Notes: generated by a model from the sequence alone, not told the origin. Counted from the stretch's first letter, positions 22,608 through 32,710 are shown. The stretch is DNA of 64,000 nt from Arion vulgaris (GCA_020796225.1 CM036765.1:7885082-7949081); one strand, 5' to 3'. Program-made: numbers and translations.

Positions 22608-23423
22608 TAAAACAGAACAGCAAGGGTTCATGTTCAGGGTGCACTAGCATGAAATCCATATTAGAGCAAGGAGCCCCCAAGGAGGAGTGCTCTCACCAAC
22701 TCTATTTCTAATCTTTGTCAATGACATAGACACATGTCTTCCAAAGCAAGTACACTCTGCCATGTATGTCGATGACCTGGCATTATGGGCGAAGGAAAAG
22801 TCAATGCCCATAGAAACAAATCGACTCCAAGAAGCTCTAAATAACCTGAAAGTGTGGTCAAAATAGTGGTATATGAACATAAATCCCTCAAAAATAACCT
22901 ACACTGTGTTCTCCCAGAACAACCAGGTTCACAAAATTAAACTTATAATCAATGGTCAAGATCTTCCAGAAAGCAAGACCCCAACGTACCTCGGAGTCAC
23001 ACTCGACCGAAAATTGACTTGGTGCCCTAAAATTGAAAATGCTACGGCAAAAGCGAGATACAGGCTCACGATTATGCGCAAACTCGTAGACTCCACGTGG
23101 GGAACAAACACCATAGTTCTCAAAACACTCTACTCTGGGAAAAGTCCGACCGATCCTGGAGTACGGCATTGAAGTGTGAAGTAATGCATTCAAAAAACAA
23201 TTCGCCAAAGTGAGCGGTTGTCAGAAACGTGCAATGCGCATTATCACAGGAGCTATGAAGTCCACGCCCATCAAGGCGATGGAAACAATCACAGGCATCC
23301 AACCAATGACTGATCGAAGGAACAGAAAAGTCTTAGTATTGGCGGAAAAACTTAAACGGCTCCATTCCCACCCTATGCATCAAAAGAATGAACGAATTTG
23401 AAAGAAGCAGAATATAGAGAACT
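22608..23423 (+). mobile_element. Jockey-like LINE copy 2, RT part (left of an insertion)
   Basis: Plus strand: NRTARVHVQG, motif B GGVLSPTLFLIFVNDID, motif C with a substitution SAMYVDDLALWAKEKSMP, then an open piece with INPSKITYTVFSQNN, PESKTPTYLGVTLDRKLTWC and KARYRLTIMRKLVDSTWGTN, and after a frameshift RAMRIITGAMKSTPIKAMET. It stops at 23423, where a minus-strand LINE is inserted, and resumes at 24534. Confidence 0.88.
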
Positions 23424-24544
23424 CAATCAATCAAGGGCCATGCCTGCCGGCGTATGCGATCATGTCTCTCCACAACTATCTTTGCTTGATGCATGTAATC
23501 AGTTCTGACGTCGATATTTTGTCGAATCATGATGTCAGGCCATCCAACATCTTCTCCCTCTGTCTTTCACGATCTATCCTTCCCTGAATTTTACTTGTAG
23601 TCACCAAATGTTCTAAACCTTCTCTTCGCATTATATGCCCGAAGAACCTTGAATGTCGGATTCTTATTCTTTTGATAAGGTTTCTTTGTGTACAGACCTG
23701 ATTTGAAACCTCCACGTTTGTTTTCTCTGCTGTCCATGGAATTCTCAACATTCTTCTTTAAAACCACATCTCTGTGGCTTCCAATGATCGTATTGATTGT
23801 TTGTTCAGTGTCCATGATTCGCTGCCTAACATAAGTATTGGTTCAATATAGCATTGGAGTACTCGTTTTCGCAGTGTTATTGGTAGTGAGTTCACGCATA
23901 GTGTGTTCTTCATTTTCATAAAGCTGCTTTCGTTTGAGCTATTCTACTCCTAATCTCGGTTGTACATCTTCCATCTGATGTTAGGAATGTTCCTAGATAC
24001 TTGAATCGATGGACTTGTTTCAGTGGTGTGTTATTTATTTTGATATTGCATTTTGGTGTTTCTTGGAGACAACCATAACCTGTTTTCTTTATATTCATGC
24101 TTAATCCTTTCTTTTCACTTTCTCTAACTAGTATGTCTATCAAGTCTTGCAGATCTTGTTCATTTGTAGCCATGAGAATTGTGTCATCAGCGTATCTTAG
24201 GTTGTTTATATTTTGTCCACCGACTGCGATTCCTGTCTTTTCTTCTATAGATCTCATGATGTTTTCGCTATATAAGTTGAATAGGTCTGTTGAGAGTAGG
24301 AACCCTTGCCGTACTCCTAACTGTATCGCCTGATAGATTCCAATCGTACTCTCTACTCTAGTCTAATGGCTGCGCTTTGTTGCCAGTACAAATTCTTGAT
24401 CAGTCTAAGATCTTTACCATCAATATTTATACTTTCTAACATGCTGATTATTTCTCCATGTTTTACTTTATCGAAAGCTTTTGAGTAGTCTATGAAACAT
24501 AGGTATAAGTCCAACTTCATTTCTATTGATCTCTATAAAGAACT
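23413..24544 (-). mobile_element. RTE-like LINE nested in Jockey-like copy 2, with 11-bp target duplication
   Basis: Minus-strand LINE 5'-truncated in the RT: motif A LYLCFIDYSKAFDKVKHGEI (near 24460-24520), LYWQQSAAIRLE, an open piece with NNLRYADDTILMATNEQ (motif C, near 24170-24200) and FKYLGTFLTSDGRC, then MLRIPWTAEKTNVEVS and SRFFGHIMRREGLEHL to about 23530. It is flanked by TATAGAGAACT (23413-23423) and TATAAAGAACT (24534-24544), one mismatch, and the host LINE reads on across the site. Confidence 0.88.
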
Positions 24545-24842
24545 AGCTACGCAAAAATCGCCGAAGCACTGACCGCAGACCATCCGGTCCTTGCACAATG
24601 CAAAACCAAACCAATCCCGGCAACTGATAAGTCCCCGCCGTGGAAAACCATAATGCCGGAACTAAGGGGAAACAATCCCAGACATTAAAAAAAAAAAAGG
24701 CCAGCAAGAAAACTTCGAAAGAAGAGCGGCGACAGAAAAACACATATCATCCGAATACCCTGAAAATAAGTGGATACATGTGTACACTGACGGGTTGGCC
24801 AGGAACCTAATCAGCGATGATGGAGGAGGAATAGTGCTTAAC
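24545..24842 (+). mobile_element. Jockey-like LINE copy 2, resumed (RNase H start)
   Basis: Continuation of 22608-23423. Collinear with copy 3 at 25660-25920: KH-PQT...NAKPNQSRQL, an (A)12 run that shifts the frame, then SSEYPENKWIHVYTDGLA (start of RNase H with its first catalytic Asp in YTDG) and SDDGGGIVL. It ends abruptly at 24842. Confidence 0.8.
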
Positions 24843-24955
24843 TATTGTACAGAAAAAGTGTATATAAGAAAAAAGAGAAAAGAAGAAAGAAGTGTAAGAA
24901 AGAAAGTGTAGATAGAAAATTTTACAGAAGAAAAATTGTACAGACGAAAACCTAG
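24843..24955. repeat. Purine-rich simple-like sequence
   Basis: Irregular AGAAAGAA-, TGTACAGA- and GTGTA-rich DNA joining two Jockey-like copies. Related words occur at 6590-6800. Confidence 0.55.
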
Positions 24956-26277
24956 AAACCTGCTAGATACCTAGAGAACAGAACAGCAAGATTTCAGGTT
25001 CAATGGTACAAAAGCATGAAGGCCACACTGGAGCAAGGAGTTCCCAAAGGAGGAGTGCTCTCACCGACTCTCTTTCTAATCTTCGTCAATGACATTGCAA
25101 CATGCCTCCCAGAGCGAGTACACTCTGCCATGTATGCCGACGACTTGGCAATATGGGCGAGAGAAGAGTCAATGCCCACAGCAGTCAATGGACAGAACCT
25201 TCCGGAATGCAAAACCCCAATGTACCTAGGAGTTACACTCGATAGAAAGCTGACTTGGTGCACCCAGATTGAAAAGGCTACGGCAAAAGCGAGGCATAGG
25301 CTCACAATGATGCGTAAACTCGCAGGTTCCACGTGGGGAGCAAACACCAGAATTCTCAAGACACTTTACTCATGGTAAAGTGCGACCGATCCTAGAGTGC
25401 GGCATAGCAGCGTGGAGCAATGCATCTAACAAGCAATTTGCAATTATGAGCAATAGTCAAACCGTGCTATGCGCATCATCACTGGAGCCATGAAGTCCAC
25501 GCTCATCAAGGCGATGGAGATAATCACCGACATCCAACCAATGACTGATCGAAGGGACAGAAAAGTATTAGTACTTGCGGAAAAACTCAAACGGCTCGAA
25601 TCTCTTCCAATGCATGAAAGAATATATGAATTCGGAAAGAGGAGAATATAGAGATCTAGCTTCGTTAGAATCTCTAAGGCACTGACTGCAGACCACCCAG
25701 TCCATTCCAAATGCAAAGCTAAACCAATCCAGGCAATCGACAAGTGCCCGCCATGGAAAACCCAAATGCCAGAACTAAAGGAATCAATCCCAGGCATACT
25801 GAACAAAAGGGAGCAAACAAACCAGGCGAGAAAAATTGCATATAGAAGAGTACATAGAATCAGAGTACCCTGAAAATGAGTGGACGCACGTCTACACGGA
25901 CGGATCGGCAAATAACGCAATAAGCGATGACGGAGGAGGAATATTGCTTAAAATCTCAAAGAAAGTTACGGTCAAGAAAGCGATAGCACAGGCAAATACT
26001 CGAATAACTATCGAGCAGAGGCGTAAAGCTGCCGCAGAAATGATCTTAGAGAGAAGAAGCACTACACGTAACAAGGTCGTGATATTCACCGATGCTCTAT
26101 CGGTCATCACGGCACTCAAATGCGTTGGCAAAACTGAGATGAATGAGCTCAAAACGTCCTCGCTGAACTAACGAGTTCACTCAAACGCACCGTCATCCAG
26201 TGGATACCGTCACACTGCAACGTTAGGGGAAACGAAGCAGCCAACAAACTAGCCAAAGACTGATCTCGAGATCAGTT

Positions 26278-26649
26278 ATGAGGAAGTCAAAACAACCATC
26301 GGTTCGCACTATAGAAGCAAGTGGACAAAGATCACCTCAGTACACAGACAGTGACGGATACTATAGTCTCTCTCACAGTGAACAAGTTGCCATACTTCGC
26401 CTCCGTACCGGACACAACAAGCTCCGAGCCCACATGTTCCATAAATTTAAAATTGGCACAACTAGCCTGTGCTCCTGCAAAATGGCAAACATGACGGCAG
26501 AACATGTCCTGCAAGACTGTCAACGGTTAGCAGGTATAAGGAAAGAGTCATGGCCACAACACACAGAGCTTCGCGGAAAGCTGTACGGAGGAACGGAGTC
26601 CCTTAAAATCACAGTAAAATTCATGATAAAAATTGGTTCATCAGTCTAG
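26278..26649 (+). pseudogene. C-terminal module of Jockey-like copy 3
   Basis: A 123-residue open piece after the RNase H domain: SHSEQVAILRLRTGHNKLRA, CSCKMANMTAEHVLQDCQRL (C-x-C ... H ... C, zinc-knuckle-like) and KITVKFMIKIGSSV at the end. Equivalent residues appear in the minus-strand copy at 10200-10600 and help define the family. The upstream part lies in another frame, so it is a fragment of a broken polyprotein. Confidence 0.75.
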
Positions 26650-26733
26650 GCCGGGAACGCAAGAGAGAGATCGTAAAAGAGCAATGAATAGAAGGTGAAA
26701 GTTCCTGTGACTAGTCCTAGAAGGGTCGAGATT

Positions 26734-26753
26734 GCTCGGGTCTTTACCCGGGC
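26734..26753 (+). other. LINE 3' UTR hairpin
   Basis: GCTCGGGT-CTTT-ACCCGGGC: an 8-bp stem (one G-U pair) with a CTTT loop about 90 bases after the stop codon of Jockey-like copy 3. Possibly the structure recognised by the reverse transcriptase; this role is inference. Confidence 0.6.
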
Positions 26754-26790
26754 GACCTCACCCAGTCAGCGTAAAGTAAGCTAATGCTCT

Positions 26791-27579
26791 TTTGGCGTAG
26801 ATGCAAGCCTAAATTTGCGGCACAAAAAGATAATTATAGGGTGTTTAACTTACAATTCGTACGGAACGACATCACCAAAGGCAGGAATTTCGATAGAGAA
26901 GCCATCCGTTCTGCCTTCACCAACTAACTCTGTCCGAGAAAGAGTTACAAGGACAACAGGTCTCCTGCAAGGATCACACTTGAAGGATCTACTCTTCAAG
27001 TACCTCTGAAGTCGGTGACGCTGTCCATATGGTTGAGGGATTCCTGTAAAAAAGGTAATATAGGTCTCACGCAAAAATCAGTCAGAAGCGCAATACTATG
27101 CGTCATTACTTTTCGCCTGAATTAACAGCGGGCGAACGAGAGAAGAAGAAGATGAAGACATGTGCTGCTCCACCCATCTGGTGTGTGAGATTGTGCAAGT
27201 AGAGTCCAATCCTCGAACACAATCCTCAAAAACAGGTAGGGCATACATGATCAAGGTTAGGCATGTGGGTGTTGTGTGTTTTGTCTTTGCCTCAACGGCA
27301 CGACGATTCACAGCTATGCGAGTTCCTCTAGTGTTGTTTGGCGATCTTTTGCAAGGAACTCCAATCACATTGTGTCTATATCGAAGCATTTTAGATGCAC
27401 TCTTTTATTGTGTTGTATAATCTACCTCTAAGTCTAACACCTGACAATCGACTACATTAATTTCACATAAGGCCGTCTAAACAACTCATACGAAGTTTAT
27501 TAGTACATAAACTAGTAAATGTATCTATATGCTCTCTCAACTGATATGAAACTAAAAGTACATAAATACCTTTCCCACA
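26791..27579. other. Unassigned region
   Basis: Minus-strand open stretches at 27074-26850 (74 residues) and 27389-27096 (97 residues) show no familiar domain. They could be remains of another mobile element (a short GAAGAAGAAGATGAAGAC run at 27143-27160 resembles a LINE tail). I cannot name a gene here. Confidence 0.35.
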
Positions 27580-27815
27580 ATACAATGTATAACACTAATT
27601 CAGCATCTTAACTATTACCGCAATGTTGAATACATCTTCTATTGGGTTTCTCACCATCTATCACAACTTATATATCAATTAACACTGGTTCAGCATCTCA
27701 CTATTAACGCAAAGTTCAAGAAATCCTCTGTTGTGGGTTCTCATATCCATCACAACATATATATATATCACATAACACTTGTTCAGCTTCCCGCCATTAA
27801 TGTAAAATGTTCTGT
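27580..27815. repeat. ~100-bp tandem repeat, left side of the big insertion nest
   Basis: Three diverged copies sharing AACACT-GTTCAGC, CTATTA-CGCAA, TCAAGAAATCCTCTGTTGTG, GGTTCTCA and CAACATATATATAT. The same unit reappears at 40961-41060, on the other side of the LINE/LTR/Penelope nest, so the whole 13-kb nest was built inside this satellite. Confidence 0.75.
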
Positions 27816-28212
27816 GTTCAATCACAGAACAGCAATTCGATGGCAGAGGTAGAACTCTGTCATTTGCTGATGACATCCTAGTGTATAGACAAGGGACAAA
27901 CAGGGATACAATTGCCGGTGAGATACAGAGGGAACTCGACCGCATCACAGACTGGTGTGATGTCTCATGTGCACTAGTCAACCCTACCAAAGCAGCAGTG
28001 ACATGGTTCTCACTCAATAATCACACCATTAACGCATGTACGCCTAGTATGAAACTTCGCGGTATTGTTTTGCCCATAGATAAATCGATGAAATATTTGG
28101 GTGTGACATTTGACCGCAGCCTGTGTTTCCGGGAACATGTTGAGTATGTCATTGTCAAGGCATGCGAAGGTTTGGCGGCAATGAGAGTCATGGCGGCTGT
28201 TAACATCTAACA
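27816..28212 (+). mobile_element. RNase H-bearing LINE (I/Jockey-type), RT part
   Basis: Plus strand: RGRTLSFADDILVYRQGTN (RT motif C), ELDRITDWCDVSCALVNPTK, KYLGVTFDRSLCFREHVEYV and LAAMRVMAAVNI up to a stop near 28209. 5'-truncated. The element continues at 29009-29405 and 40177-40960, interrupted by a terminal-inverted-repeat element and then by an LTR element. Confidence 0.87.
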
Positions 28213-29008
28213 ACGACTGCGGTACTTGTCTACAATTTCACAGCAGGAAAAGGGAAACCTCGCTGACCTAAGTTCAGTGACGTCAGTCCGCCATCAGTGT
28301 GTGCGGACGTGGAGGAGAACAGGTTCAAAGGTCACGGATGTGGTGTTTATTGTGTATTTTGTATATAAATAAGCAGTGTTTTAATTGATTTGGGAGCCCT
28401 GAAAAGGACTGTAAGTGGGAATATGAGGTGGAAGGAGGCAGGATGGGACTAAGAGTGTTACTGTGGGGGCCAGAAACTTATGGTATCAGCAATAATAGCT
28501 ACGAAGGGTCTAAATTTCTGAATTTAGTCCGGCGACGCTACATAAACTCACACTCAGGGAATGACGGATTTTACGTTAATAACATAAATAATGGGAACCT
28601 TTGCTATATTTAGAACTTTCTCTTTCTTTCTTTTGTCCTTCACTGCTTTTTTGCCGCTAGGAGTAGCAGGTTTAACTGATGATCGGTTTCCGAGATAATG
28701 CACGCTCGGTCGCTTGATATGGTGTGGTATTGTGGAGTTTTAAGATGTCTGTAACTCCATTAACCCATCTTTTTCTTGGTCTGCCCCTTCCTCTTGATGA
28801 TTCCATTTTCAGGTTGTACGCTCTTGCAACTGGTGTATTCGGGTTCATTCTGACCAAGTGGCCAAACCATTTGAGTCTCTGTTTTTCAATAAATCTAATA
28901 GCAGGTGTTGTTCTGACTGTTCTTCTATTTAGAACAATGCTCGCAAATAGTCTATATTTAGAATGACCCAGTTTTTGAGGTGAAATTGTAGACAAGTACC
29001 ACGACTGC
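28213..29008. mobile_element. DNA transposon-like element with 21-bp TIRs and 8-bp target duplication
   Basis: The insert 28221-29000 (780 bp) begins GGTACTTGTCTACAATTTCA and ends with its exact reverse complement; the inverted repeat is 21 bp with no mismatch. It is flanked by ACGACTGC at 28213-28220 and 29001-29008, so the target duplication is 8 bp. The host LINE reads through when the insert is skipped. Eight-bp duplications fit hAT, Merlin, P or Mutator-like families; the GG start favours Merlin-like ends, but that is a guess. No transposase is present, so it is non-autonomous. Inside are a TATATAAATAAG box near 28370 and a captured LINE 3' fragment. Confidence 0.85.
28672..28975 (-). 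mobile_element. LINE 3' fragment inside the TIR element
   Basis: Minus strand: HSKYRLFASIVLNRRTVRTT, AIRFIEKQRLKWFGHLVRMN and GRGRPRKRWVNGVTDILKLH, the C-terminal end of an RTE-like RT (compare 50160-50434), ending near the stop at 28672. It occupies the right part of the TIR element and stops about six bases short of the right TIR. Confidence 0.8.
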
Positions 29009-29405
29009 TTGTCATCCTGTATCAGACACTGGTCCTCTCCACCATTGAATATGCAATGGCCACCCTCACTGTCAGCAAAACGCAAATCGAAAGACTGGAG
29101 AGAATACAGAACGAAGCTATGCGCATCATCCTCGGTTGCACAAGGGATACACCCTGTGTGGCGATAAGGTTTCTCCTGGATTTTCCGACCATGGAGTATA
29201 GACTCAAGATAGCTAGAGCACGTGCCTATCTCAAAATAAGTGCCAAAAAGATCACCCATTGCATGAACAGCTCAGCACCAGTGGCGTGGACATCGGTTAA
29301 AGCGGGCAAGTCATGGGTTGGCCGTGCCGCAGATACTGTTCAGCTGGTATGCGGGCTCAATAATATTGACTATGGGGAAGAATGGATACCGATGCCTCCA
29401 ATAAT
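29009..29405 (+). mobile_element. RNase H-bearing LINE, middle part
   Basis: Plus strand: VSKTQIERLERIQNEAMRII, LGCTRDTPCVAIRFLLDFPT, MEYRLKIARARAYLKISAKK and AGKSWVGRAADTVQLVCGLN, ending at EEWIPMPP where the LTR element begins (29406). This is the region between RT and RNase H in Jockey/I-type LINEs. It resumes at 40177. Confidence 0.87.
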
Positions 29406-29932
29406 TGTTGACGATTGCTGCTGGGGGTTGTTGATGATCGCTGGTAACTACTTGTCTTTAATAATGATGTTTATGTACTGGGGTATCTGCTGGCGGCATG
29501 TACGCTCACGACATTGGCTAGTTGACAACTGACAAACATGCAATACATTGTAAACGTCTATGATGACATTTATGATTGATCACATCGATGGGTTGTATGA
29601 GAACATATGACTTGAAGGTTTGTACCACATTGTACTGTCAACCACATGACGATTTATAAAAGACAGACTATTCTTCGAGACTTCATATTACAGCTTTTAT
29701 TGCAGAAATCATACAACCACGTCTGTTTGTGTCCATTGTTATTGTTTTCTCTTCTAACCTCCTTCCTAAGCTATCACTACTTTACGTCATTTGGTTTTTC
29801 CAACGTAGATGTCTTGTTGTCATGTGTTGCCCTTCTGTTCAGAGAGTGCAACACATAGTCTACTAAGTTATTTATGTATTCTATAAACTGAATTACTTGT
29901 CATCCGCTGGCTGCCCTGGGGCTGCTCCTACA
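29406..29932 (-). repeat. 3' LTR of the retrotransposon
   Basis: 527 bp, intact, about 98% identical by eye to the split copy at 36808-37186 plus 40028-40176. On the minus strand it begins TGTAGGAGCAGCCCC and ends ATCGTCAACA, the expected TG...CA. Confidence 0.92.
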
Positions 29933-29941
29933 CCTCCCAGG
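29933..29941 (-). other. Polypurine tract
   Basis: On the minus strand TGGGAGG lies directly upstream of the 3' LTR start. A short but correctly placed purine tract for plus-strand DNA priming. Confidence 0.55.
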
Positions 29942-29994
29942 CGACTTCGCCGTTGCCCCAACGGCGACAATCCAATCCTAAGTGCACAGTTATA

Positions 29995-30240
29995 TGCTAG
30001 TGGGGATCATTAGGTGTGTGATAGCTGAATGGAAACTAGTTACCACACGTCACGAAACGTGGCTTCACAACAACTAATCTATAACCATCAACCATGGTCG
30101 AAAAGAAAGGAAAATCATGACGGGATCTCAGGAGGACCGAGTTGAATGAGCTAAATGGGAACTAGTCACCACACGTCGTGAAACGTGACTCATCAACTGG
30201 TCATAGGTGACCATGGCTGACATCAAAGTTAACCCGCTGT
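29995..30240. repeat. Diverged ~130-bp tandem duplication in the LTR element
   Basis: Two copies share GCTGAATGG/GCTAAATGG, AACTAGT-ACCACACGTC, GAAACGTG-CT and CCATGG. They lie in the untranslated region before the 3' LTR (minus orientation). The neighbouring 30241-30500 has no recognisable feature. Confidence 0.65.
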
Positions 30241-30569
30241 GCATGTGTGCTGAAACAAATTAGCATAGAAAATTCAGCCACAAAATGTCAGTGGACAATT
30301 AATTGCGCCATAAACAAATCCTAAGGTAATACAACAGCATATCAATCCTCTTGTGGGGTCAATGCGAGGTGGCTGTACTTGGACATCCTCTCCTCCCATG
30401 TCGTGGAGCGGACTCGGGGCAGCTCCCACCAACTGTCACTATATTAATCGCACTGTCACTCTTGCCAGTCGTAGTCATATCTAGCATTCTGAAAGCTCAA
30501 AGAAAAAAAAACTAGTTATAAACTGATCATGGCATGAAGAAACAAAATTTTGTATATACTGTTTAAATG

Positions 30570-30812
30570 TCAACAGTATGTATACTCCATTGAGGTAACA
30601 ATATTTAACCAACTGACCAACCCAGGGGAAATGGACCAACTTCTGAGAGCACCCATGCCCCACTGTCTATCACGAAAAGCGGCAAAATACGCGATAATGA
30701 CAATCATCAATGTCCAAATTATATACCTATTTGACCTCCGTGAGGTTGTGTCAACCAGTCTCCCGTTCCTGGGTGGTGGGGGGAAATCCCCAGTTCCGCA
30801 TTGCCAACTCAT
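30570..30812 (-). CDS. Small hypothetical ORF with one membrane segment
   Basis: 80 codons on the minus strand, 115 bases after the stop of the 488-codon ORF. The N-terminus holds FPPPPRNGRLVD and is followed by the hydrophobic YIIWTLMIVIIAYFAAF (about residues 30-46), a plausible transmembrane helix. No family recognised. It could be a real accessory ORF of the LTR element or chance. Confidence 0.3.
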   Translation of the reverse strand: MSWQCGTGDFPPPPRNGRLVDTTSRRSNRYIIWTLMIVIIAYFAAFRDRQWGMGALRSWSISPGLVSWLNIVTSMEYTYC

Positions 30813-30927
30813 TCAGAAAGCAATGAGGTTGAAAAATATTTCAAACTAAAAAACATATCCTAAAAAAAAAGGCTACAACACCAACATTATAATCGAACTC
30901 AGCACCCTTCACATCAACATCTTATAA

Positions 30928-32394
30928 TCATTGATATATATAATCGATAAACATTAAAATCCACCCAACAATCTCAAGGGGACCCCAAACAATATCTAAT
31001 ATTTGGTTCCCAATCAAATAACCACCATCAATGAAATATTTCCATCCCTCCAAATACACCCAAGGAATCCACCATATTCTCAAATAAACCTGGAGCTGTA
31101 CATCGGAGAACCGCAGTAAAGAAGCAGGACAATGCATCATTCCATTTCTACGTATCCAAACAAAAACCCAAATTATCACTCTATGTGATTTAATATGAAC
31201 TCCGACAGATTGCTTCCGATCCAACATTACAAACCACCAGGATCTAAACAAAAACGCAGGCCAGTTGTTATTAAAGCTCGGATTCCTTGTGGTTTTGTAC
31301 AAGTTGCTTAAAGCATGGTTGTCCAGGTCATGATCGAACATCTTTCCCACGGGCCCTTCCCTGGGAGCCAAGTCAATGGTATCATGTGTACCGTTCCCGA
31401 TATGTCTACCCCGAAGCAATCTGTGAAGGATAACGAAAATCTCAAACATTAAATAGAGAGGGTGAGGAATATGCTCGTGCCCGTAAATGGAAGGAATCAA
31501 CCCTTGCAAATCATGCTGATGGGAACACAGAACACCAGCACTAAAAATTAGCAGAATCACTACTATAGTATTCCATCGTACAGGCCTGGCCATGGAGTGG
31601 ACGCCACACCTCTTATGATACAAAGCATAGTCAATCTGATCAAACAAATTTCGCACAAGTTGCGCACGCTGTTGCACTGGCTCTAAATCTGACCAGATTT
31701 TAATATCACATTTCGCGTTGAACCTAATATTTCGCTCATAACCTGATCTCAAAATTTCAGTATCTGAACCACACATTCTTAAGCTTATTTGCATAGAGTG
31801 ACATATATTTTCATTACCATTGCCTACTTGGAGATTATCACCTTTTGCGTGCCTGTATGCACACTCGTTGGATCCTGTAACCTCTATTGCTTCCTGGTCG
31901 CGATCTATCTTCGTAACTTCACTAATTACTCGTGTCGTCATCGACATGTCACTGGAACCAGACAATGTCAATTGATTCGTCTCTTGCACAGGCGAATCTT
32001 GAACCTGTTTCCGATTGAATTTCTCTTCTGTGGCTCCTCTAAAAATGGACCTAGGCCATCTCTCCTTTCTCCGCACCCCGCCATACTGCCTACAACGGTA
32101 AGGAACCTTTCGTTTAAATAACCACCACTTACTAGTTGAGTCCTCCCAGGTGTGTTCAAATTTTTTCGAATTAACCCGTAATGTCTTAATATTTCCTCGC
32201 CGTTTCACTTTTGCATTAGCATTGTTTGATTTCTGAAAACCGGCATTAGTAATCTTAGAACTCGTACTAGTTGCATTCTTTGCTCCTTGACTCTGCTCGT
32301 ACTGTCCTAGTTGCATTCTTGCTCCTTGACTCTGCTCGTACTGTCCTAGTTGCATTCTTGCTCCTTGACTCTGCTCGTACTGTCCTAGTTGCAT
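30928..32394 (-). CDS. 488-codon ORF of the LTR element; membrane/envelope-like C-terminal half
   Basis: Residues 1-39 are three copies of a 13-residue unit (MQLGQYEQSQGAR) coded by the 39-bp array. Residues 40-260 are polar and unrecognised, with basic WWLFKRKVPYRCRQYGGVRR near 90-109. From Met268 (31593) the sequence looks like the start of a secreted protein: MARPVR, then hydrophobic TIVVILLIFSAGVLC, a signal peptide or anchor. The remaining ~200 residues are rich in Trp and aromatic residues and end in a hydrophobic stretch (DIVWGPLEIVGWILMFIDY), a possible membrane anchor. The gene position (last before the 3' LTR) is where env lies in retroviruses, but I see no fusion peptide, furin site or Cys pattern that proves it. 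The frame is closed upstream by a single-base variant in one repeat unit (a TAG in the unit at about 32400). Confidence 0.55.
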   Translation of the reverse strand: MQLGQYEQSQGARMQLGQYEQSQGARMQLGQYEQSQGAKNATSTSSKITNAGFQKSNNANAKVKRRGNIKTLRVNSKKFEHTWEDSTSKWWLFKRKVPYRCRQYGGVRRKERWPRSIFRGATEEKFNRKQVQDSPVQETNQLTLSGSSDMSMTTRVISEVTKIDRDQEAIEVTGSNECAYRHAKGDNLQVGNGNENICHSMQISLRMCGSDTEILRSGYERNIRFNAKCDIKIWSDLEPVQQRAQLVRNLFDQIDYALYHKRCGVHSMARPVRWNTIVVILLIFSAGVLCSHQHDLQGLIPSIYGHEHIPHPLYLMFEIFVILHRLLRGRHIGNGTHDTIDLAPREGPVGKMFDHDLDNHALSNLYKTTRNPSFNNNWPAFLFRSWWFVMLDRKQSVGVHIKSHRVIIWVFVWIRRNGMMHCPASLLRFSDVQLQVYLRIWWIPWVYLEGWKYFIDGGYLIGNQILDIVWGPLEIVGWILMFIDYIYQ

Positions 32395-32546
32395 TCTTGC
32401 TCCTTGACTCTACTCGTACTGTCCTAGTTGCATTCTTGCTCCTTGACTCTGCTCGTACTGTCCTAGTTGCATTCTTGCTCCTTGACTCTGCTCGTACTGT
32501 CCTAGTTGCATTCTTGCTCCTTGACTCTGCTCGTACTGTCCCATGA
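32267..32546 (-). repeat. 39-bp tandem array inside the LTR element's coding region
   Basis: About seven copies of a 39-bp unit (TTGACTCTGCTCGTACTGTC then CTAGTTGCATTCTTGCTCC on the plus strand). The unit encodes 13 residues and is open in more than one frame, so two ORFs (32710-32267 and 32394-30928) overlap through it in different frames. One unit (about 32401-32412) has CTACTCG for CTGCTCG. Confidence 0.92.
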
Positions 32547-32710
32547 GGTTGAAGTAGATGAGTTTCTTTCATTAATGCTGACCGCTTAAAATCTACAGAA
32601 CTTACATGTCTTACACGTTGTCCGTAGTCATGGAGGGGCTTTTCAAAGGGTGGCGATTGACTCCTCGGTTTCACATTCTGCACCCCCTCTGAACTAATAG
32701 TAGATATCAC
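32267..32710 (-). CDS. Hypothetical ORF running into the 39-bp array
   Basis: 147 codons on the minus strand. The unique part is about 57 residues (SSEGVQNVKPRSQSPPFEKP, YGQRVRHVSSVDFKRSALMK) followed by TVRAESRSKNATR repeats. It is the likely upstream portion of the same coding region as the 488-codon ORF but in another frame. No domain recognised. Confidence 0.4.
   Translation of the reverse strand: MISTISSEGVQNVKPRSQSPPFEKPLHDYGQRVRHVSSVDFKRSALMKETHLLQPHGTVRAESRSKNATRTVRAESRSKNATRTVRAESRSKNATRTVRVESRSKNATRTVRAESRSKNATRTVRAESRSKNATRTVRAESRSKECN

Larger units (their letters stand above)
24956..26790 (+). mobile_element. Jockey-like LINE copy 3 (RT to 3' UTR, with RNase H)
   Basis: The best Jockey-like copy. 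RYLENRTARFQVQWYKSMKA; motif B QGVPKGGVLSPTLFLIF; motif C SAMYADDLAIWAREESMP; a deletion of about 30 residues after motif C; PECKTPMYLGVTLDRKLTWC; MRIITGAMKSTLIKAMEIIT; KALTADHPVHSKCKAKPIQA. RNase H (25836-26171) starts with HVYTDGSAN and has a second Asp in VVIFTDALSV; WIPSHCNVRGNEAANKLAKD follows after a frameshift. The C-terminal module EQVAILRLRTGHNKLRAHMF with a Cys cluster and EHVLQDCQRL ends at a stop at 26649. The 3' UTR includes a hairpin at 26734-26753. Confidence 0.88.

Noticed and set aside
26850..27389. Two minus-strand ORFs as host genes
   Set aside because: Short, no recognisable domain, no splice or promoter context, and close to LINE-like sequence.
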